DNA of 64,000 nucleotides from Lachnospiraceae bacterium (GTDB lineage: Bacteria > Bacillota > Clostridia > Lachnospirales > Lachnospiraceae), in the NCBI GenBank assembly GCA_022790615.1, contig JAAVXK010000012.1:1-64000 (forward strand), written 5' to 3'. Shown here piece after piece: positions 58,625-64,000 of this stretch. Position 1 is the stretch's first letter, and each line of letters begins with the position of its first letter. The notes below the pieces were generated by a model that saw only the letters and a list, made by a program, of their open reading frames with translations, had not been told where the DNA came from and ran no database searches. The translations under genes were made by a program, and so were the position numbers.

Positions 58625-61600
58625 ATGGCTGTCAGGAAGCTTTTTAACGACGGATGGTTCTTTCGGAAGGAAGTTCCGGGAAAACCGGGCGGAAACTGGA
58701 AAAGCGTCGATGTTCCGCATGACTGGCTCATATATGATTCCATGAATCTGTATGAGAGCGCGAAAGGATGCTACAGGAAAGAATTTCATTATACAGCAGT
58801 AGACAAAGAGAGGGTTTTTATACGCTTTGACGGCGTATATATGGACACGGTCGTTTGTGTGAACGGCATACCCGCCGCTGAGTGGAAATACGGTTACTCT
58901 ACGTTTGAATTTGAAATAACCGACATGCTTAAAGACGGTGTGAATCTGCTGGAAGTGTCCTGTGACTACAGGTCCCCGAATTCAAGATGGTACTCGGGAG
59001 CGGGCATATACCGCAATGTCTGGTTAATAACAAGGAAGGATGTATGTATCGCCGCGGATGGAGTATATGTATCTTCCGAGGCTGGTCAGGGCGGAGTGTG
59101 GACTACATATATTGATACCGAGATAGATTTTTCTAACATTGTAGAACAAGATGATTACAGTATACGGTATGAGATTTCTGATGCCGCAGGCAAGATTCTG
59201 AACTGTTCTACAAGTGTAATTAACAGATCTGATATATTAGATTCAAAAATAAAAAATGAGAAGTTTCTTTGTGCGCGGGATTATGGTAAGAATTATGTGA
59301 AAAAGAATGAAGCGGTGTTTGATAACAGAATTGCGTATGTGACGGCAAAACAAAACATTACTGTCAGCAATCCTGTTTTATGGGACGTGGATAACCCATA
59401 TCAATATATGGTTACGGTATCGCTCTGCCGCAATGGCACGGTTCTAGATGCCGAGAAAGTTAAATATGGATATAAGTCGGCCGTATTTTCTCCGGATGAG
59501 GGGTTTGTCCTGAATGGGAGAAAACTTAAGATAAACGGCGTATGTAATCATCACGACCTTGGCGCGCTTGGCGCCGCAGTCAATGCATGCGCAATAAGAA
59601 GGCAGATACGGATTCTTAAGGAGATGGGCGTCAACGCCATAAGGACGGCCCATAATATGGCGGCGCCGGAGCTTATCGAGGCGGCCTGTGATATGGGTAT
59701 ACTTATATGCAATGAATCGTTTGATATGTGGGAGTGTAGTAAAACGGAATATGACTATGCCAGGTTCTTTATAGAATGGCACGAAAGGGACGTGCGAAGC
59801 TGGGTCAGAAGAGACCGTAATGCTCCGTGCATGATTATGTGGAGCATCGGAAACGAGATATATGACACGCATAAGGACGAACATGGGCAGGATATTACAA
59901 GGAAGCTTATGTCGCTCGTACATAAGTATGACTACAGGCATAATGCGCCGGTTACAATCGGTTCCAACTATATGCCATGGGACAATGCGGCAAAGTGCGC
60001 CGATATAGTAAAACTTGCAGGTTATAATTACGCCGAGTCATATTATAATGACCACCACAGGGAGCACCCCGACTGGGTTATATATGGAAGCGAAACCGCG
60101 TCGGTTGTACAGAGCAGGGGAATATATCATTTTCCTGAAAATGTTCCGATTCTATATGACGACGACATGCAGTGTTCCTCGCTTGGCAACAGTACGACGA
60201 GCTGGGGGGCAAAGAGTATGGAGGCCTGTATAACGGATGACAGGGACGCATGGTTTTCGGCAGGAATGTTTGTATGGAGCGGATTTGACTACATTGGCGA
60301 GCCTACGCCGTACCACACGAAAAACGCTTACTTTGGGCAGGTAGACACGGCGGGATTTGCGAAAGACTCTTATTATGCGTATCAGTCGGCGTGGACGGAT
60401 GTCCGGAAATCACCGATGGTACATATATATCCGTACTGGGATTTCAATGACGGGCAGATGATTGACGTGTGCGTGTGTTCCAATGCGCCGTCCGTTGAGC
60501 TTTTCCTGAATGATGCGTCTTATGGTATACAGAAGATTGACCATGAACACGGAAAGAAGCTGATTGCGAGATGGAAAGTGCCATACAAAAAAGGAAGAGT
60601 GCATGCGCTTGCGTATGATGAAAACGGCAGTGTTATCGCAGAGGATGAGACTACGTCGTTCGGGGATGCGGTAAGAATCACTGCACATGCGGACAGGGAT
60701 GTTCTGCGCGCCGACGGAAGGGAGCTTGTGTTTGTTGAGATAGGGGCCGTTGACAGTGAAGGTTATCCGGTATGTAACGCCAATAACAGAATATTTGTCG
60801 ACGTTTCGGGCGCAGGGCGGCTGGTCGGCCTTGATAACGGCGACAGCACTGACTGGGATTCATATAAGGGACTTAGCAAATGTCTATTTTCAGGAAAGCT
60901 TCTTGCAATTATTGCGGCGACAACAAAGCCCGGTGAAATTCGTGTAGATATTTCATCAAAGGGTCTTAAAAGCGCTGCCCTTACGATTGTAAGCGAGAGG
61001 GCGAAAGCAGAAGAATACGAGGGGCTGTCCGCAAATGAAAGAAACCTTGCACAGTACACCGGAACATGGATGGAAGATATGGATGAAATTCCGATTCGCA
61101 AACTGGAAATTAAGTCCGATGTTCATATTCTTACGGCAGAAAACCCGGAATGTGAAGCGTATGCGCAGATATATCCCGACAACGCAACGTATTCCGACAT
61201 AAGCTGGAGGCTTACCACGGATAACGGTGTGACGACAAATCTTGCGCGGATGGAGGCAGACGGCAGCAGGGTCAGGCTTCAGGCGTGCGGCGACGGAAGA
61301 TTCAGGCTGCGCTGCGAGGCCGCCAACAAAAGGGACCATGCGGAGATTATTTCCGAGATTGAGATAGAGGTGCGCGGAATGGGAAAGGCCTCATTTGATG
61401 CGTATGAAATGATATCGGGAAGTATGTATTCGTACAGCGAAGGGGACGTAACAAACGGCAATGAGAGGGGCGTCGCGACGCCAAGGGACCATGAGAGCAT
61501 ACTGTATTATGACAATATAGATTTTGGCGGTTTCGGTTCGGATATCATACATATTCCAATATTTGAGCTTGAGAATGAGAAGCTTGCGTTTGAGATATGG

Positions 61601-62149
61601 GAGGGCAGGCCTTACACGGAAGGAGCCGAAAAACTGGCTGACGCCGTATACGATAAGCCGTCTGTGTGGAATACATACCAGGAAGAGACCTTCCGGCTGG
61701 CGAAGCGGCTTACAGGCTATACGGGCATAGGATTCGTATTCACGAGAAAAGCACATATAAAAGGATTTTATTTTGAGAGGATGAACAAGGCTTATGAGAA
61801 GTTATATGCGCGCGACAGTGCGGGCATATACGGGGACGCGTATAAAATGCAGGGGGAGGCTGTAACCGGAATCGGGAACAACGTTACGTTCACATATGAC
61901 AATATGGATTTTGGAGACACCGGCGCAGGAACTATACGGATATGCGGCAGGACGGGACTTGAGAAAAACACTATCCATGTCAGGTTTATAAAGGACGGCT
62001 TGACGATTAGCAGAATCGTTGAGTTTGAGCGGTGTGACGAATATACCGAGCGTGTGTTTGATATAGACGGAGTCTCGGGGGAGTGCGAGGTATTGCTGAT
62101 TTTTCTTCCGGGCAGTAATTTTGACCTGAAATGGTTTCAGTTTGAATAA
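58625..62149 (+). CDS. GH2 family glycoside hydrolase with C-terminal CBM6-like regions
   Basis: LFNDGWFFRKE, VDVPHDWLI, NAIRTAHNMAAPELIEAACDMGILICNESFDMWE, MIMWSIGNEIYDT. Confidence 0.92.
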   Translation: MAVRKLFNDGWFFRKEVPGKPGGNWKSVDVPHDWLIYDSMNLYESAKGCYRKEFHYTAVDKERVFIRFDGVYMDTVVCVNGIPAAEWKYGYSTFEFEITDMLKDGVNLLEVSCDYRSPNSRWYSGAGIYRNVWLITRKDVCIAADGVYVSSEAGQGGVWTTYIDTEIDFSNIVEQDDYSIRYEISDAAGKILNCSTSVINRSDILDSKIKNEKFLCARDYGKNYVKKNEAVFDNRIAYVTAKQNITVSNPVLWDVDNPYQYMVTVSLCRNGTVLDAEKVKYGYKSAVFSPDEGFVLNGRKLKINGVCNHHDLGALGAAVNACAIRRQIRILKEMGVNAIRTAHNMAAPELIEAACDMGILICNESFDMWECSKTEYDYARFFIEWHERDVRSWVRRDRNAPCMIMWSIGNEIYDTHKDEHGQDITRKLMSLVHKYDYRHNAPVTIGSNYMPWDNAAKCADIVKLAGYNYAESYYNDHHREHPDWVIYGSETASVVQSRGIYHFPENVPILYDDDMQCSSLGNSTTSWGAKSMEACITDDRDAWFSAGMFVWSGFDYIGEPTPYHTKNAYFGQVDTAGFAKDSYYAYQSAWTDVRKSPMVHIYPYWDFNDGQMIDVCVCSNAPSVELFLNDASYGIQKIDHEHGKKLIARWKVPYKKGRVHALAYDENGSVIAEDETTSFGDAVRITAHADRDVLRADGRELVFVEIGAVDSEGYPVCNANNRIFVDVSGAGRLVGLDNGDSTDWDSYKGLSKCLFSGKLLAIIAATTKPGEIRVDISSKGLKSAALTIVSERAKAEEYEGLSANERNLAQYTGTWMEDMDEIPIRKLEIKSDVHILTAENPECEAYAQIYPDNATYSDISWRLTTDNGVTTNLARMEADGSRVRLQACGDGRFRLRCEAANKRDHAEIISEIEIEVRGMGKASFDAYEMISGSMYSYSEGDVTNGNERGVATPRDHESILYYDNIDFGGFGSDIIHIPIFELENEKLAFEIWEGRPYTEGAEKLADAVYDKPSVWNTYQEETFRLAKRLTGYTGIGFVFTRKAHIKGFYFERMNKAYEKLYARDSAGIYGDAYKMQGEAVTGIGNNVTFTYDNMDFGDTGAGTIRICGRTGLEKNTIHVRFIKDGLTISRIVEFERCDEYTERVFDIDGVSGECEVLLIFLPGSNFDLKWFQFE

Positions 62150-62213
62150 ATGTTCATTTCTGTGTAAAGCGAATACAATATATAAAAAAATATATAAATA
62201 ATATAGTTTCTCC

Positions 62214-62256
62214 TTGACAAGATGTAATACAAGTGGTAATATACGTATTACATCTT
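62214..62256 (+). promoter_or_regulatory. Sigma-70-type promoter with a 12-bp perfect inverted repeat around the -10
   Basis: TTGACA-17 nt-TAATAT; AAGATGTAATAC-14 nt-GTATTACATCTT. Confidence 0.8.
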
Positions 62257-62274
62257 AGAAAAGGAGGTTTTTTA

Positions 62275-63480
62275 TTGCAATATTTTTTTGATGATGATGG
62301 TCATTGCAGGAAGATTACTTACTGCATCGATGGGCAGGACAGGTTTGATATTTTTTCTTACGAGATGCTAAGGGAGAACGGCCCGCCCGGTTTACTGCTG
62401 CCGGTGCGGGCGGAGAGGAACGGTATGGACGCCGTTCAGTATGATGTGTCGGGACTTGACACGTTGAAAGATTATTTAGGATTCCGTTTATCAATGAGAC
62501 AGCTCTTATCAGTATTTTCACAGATTATTTTGGCCGTTCAGGCTATCGACGAATACCTTCTTGACAATTCAATGCTTGTCACGGATATAGGGCAGATATT
62601 TTACGACAGGGAAAAAAGTGAGGTTAAGATGATTTATTATCTTTTATTTGGCGATCATGGACAGGAAAGGTTTGAGGAAAAGCTTTTTCATCTGTTCAGG
62701 GAGATAATATTCAGCGCTAGGTTTGCTGTCGGCGACGGCGACCGGCATATTGCTAAACTTCTTAACAGCATTAATGACGCCAGGGACTATTCGCTTACAG
62801 ACTTTAAGGACGTTGTATTAAAACTTGAAAAAGTTGTGTCAGAGGAGCTTTCAGCCGCAGAGAATAGTTATGGAAACTGCCAGGAGGCTGCAGAGGAGCC
62901 GGTACAGTATGGAGTTACGGAGAACTGTAGGAATATGTATTATTCAGATATGGAAGCAATACACAATATACAAGAGGATAATACGGCTGACGCCTGCAGG
63001 GAGGAATCCGGTATTCGCAGATTTGTAAGAAAGCTTTTTGCAAAGGTGGGCGTCAAAGAGAAAGCGGAAGAGGAAGAAAACAGTTTTATAATGGAAGAAG
63101 GGGTTGTCGCAGAGTCTGCTTGTAATGGCGTGCAGGATGGCGTCTTCGACGGAGATACGGTAGTGCTTGCAGGCGGTATAGACCCGCATACGCCATATCT
63201 TATAAGGAGCTCGAACAATGAGCGGGTATTTATCGGTAAGCGGGTTTTCAGGATTGGAAAAGACGGAAGATATGCCGACTACATAATCGCTGACAATGCC
63301 GCTGTAAGCAGGGCACACGCGGAGTTTATGATAAAGGACGGTAAAATGTATCTTACGGACGAGGATTCACTTAATAACACTTATATTAACGGAAGCGCGC
63401 TCGTGAGCAGACGGGAGTATGAGGTTAACGACGGGGATGTGATATTATTTGCGGACGAAGAATTTGTGTTACATTGCTGA
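62275..63480 (+). CDS. FHA domain protein (probable TTG start)
   Basis: GGAGG then TTG; C-terminal FHA RIGKDGRYADYIIADNAAVSRAHAEFMIKDGKMYLTDEDSLNNTYING. Confidence 0.88.
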   Translation: MQYFFDDDGHCRKITYCIDGQDRFDIFSYEMLRENGPPGLLLPVRAERNGMDAVQYDVSGLDTLKDYLGFRLSMRQLLSVFSQIILAVQAIDEYLLDNSMLVTDIGQIFYDREKSEVKMIYYLLFGDHGQERFEEKLFHLFREIIFSARFAVGDGDRHIAKLLNSINDARDYSLTDFKDVVLKLEKVVSEELSAAENSYGNCQEAAEEPVQYGVTENCRNMYYSDMEAIHNIQEDNTADACREESGIRRFVRKLFAKVGVKEKAEEEENSFIMEEGVVAESACNGVQDGVFDGDTVVLAGGIDPHTPYLIRSSNNERVFIGKRVFRIGKDGRYADYIIADNAAVSRAHAEFMIKDGKMYLTDEDSLNNTYINGSALVSRREYEVNDGDVILFADEEFVLHC

Positions 63481-64000
63481 TATAGAGCCGCCGGACGCAG
63501 GACAGAATGTGTGTGCGGCTGTCCGTACGGATTCTGCCGGTATGTTGCAGAGGCTGGCTTTGGTTGACGTCACATTCGGTTTTGGGAAGAATCATTTGCC
63601 CGGGCATATTGCCGCAGATATCATCAGGCAGACGGCCGCATCCGAAAGGAACTTTTCAGCTGCGGAATCTATAACTGCCGGTATTATGGGCGGCGTACGC
63701 AACATGACGTCGTTTGGCGCTATATATATGTGCGGCGCCAAAATGTGCCATGTTACAACCGGAGACAGGGTAATTGGGATTGTGAGGGACGGAAAGATGG
63801 TACATGGGTTTCGTTTAGGTTGTATCTATAACAAAGGATATTGTGAAAGGATATATCATTGTACAGTCAGGCTGCGAAAAAATGATACGGTTCTAATGTA
63901 TGGCAGCGATATATTTGACAGTGACGTATCAAGTTACATATGTAGTCTTGTATCAATGAATATAAAGAGACGTTCGATGGGCGCTGCATATAAAAGTAAT
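63464..64000 (+). CDS. PP2C-like protein, truncated by window edge; not in the ORF track
   Basis: Open frame LCYIADIEPPDAGQNVCAAV...LALVDVTFGFGKNHLPGHIAADIIRQT...FGAIYMCGAKMCHVTTGDRVIGIVRDGKMVH...DTVLMYGSDIFD without a stop to 64000. Confidence 0.5.
   Translation, partial: MCYIADIEPPDAGQNVCAAVRTDSAGMLQRLALVDVTFGFGKNHLPGHIAADIIRQTAASERNFSAAESITAGIMGGVRNMTSFGAIYMCGAKMCHVTTGDRVIGIVRDGKMVHGFRLGCIYNKGYCERIYHCTVRLRKNDTVLMYGSDIFDSDVSSYICSLVSMNIKRRSMGAAYKSN

Overview
The window comes from a low/mid-GC Clostridia genome, probably Lachnospiraceae-like (taxon inferred from gene content only). Most of it is chromosomal backbone: an MCP, miaB, prfC, rarA, carbonic anhydrase, the ireB-ruvX-DUF1292-rnj-(mltG-like)-O-methyltransferase-U32 cluster, a UDPGP pyrophosphorylase, and an FHA protein running into a PP2C-like ORF cut by the right edge. 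A glucuronoxylan/glucuronate theme recurs: kdgK-like kinase, fructuronate reductase, glucuronate isomerase, a GH5 enzyme, one secreted and one apparently cytoplasmic GH115 flanking an AraC regulator, and a distal GH2. An accessory segment (about 34.9-42.5 kb) holds a methyltransferase, a nucleoside phosphorylase, an AAC(6')-like acetyltransferase, an orphan tyrosine recombinase and a multi-hairpin repeat whose end recurs inverted at window position 1. It ends in a compact operon of two DUF2589-type proteins, a stand-alone large-clostridial-toxin (TcdA/TcdB)-like glycosyltransferase, a GH73-type peptidoglycan hydrolase without a signal peptide, and an 87-aa orphan. That operon is the best candidate for an undescribed system. 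Other points worth a second look are an ABC-type operon whose ATPase has lost all catalytic motifs, an SPFH/zinc-ribbon/TPM membrane module, a bile-salt-hydrolase-like gene, a hemerythrin fusion, and several strong inverted or tandem repeats. No tRNA, rRNA or CRISPR array was recognised. All assignments are from reading the sequence; no database search was run.
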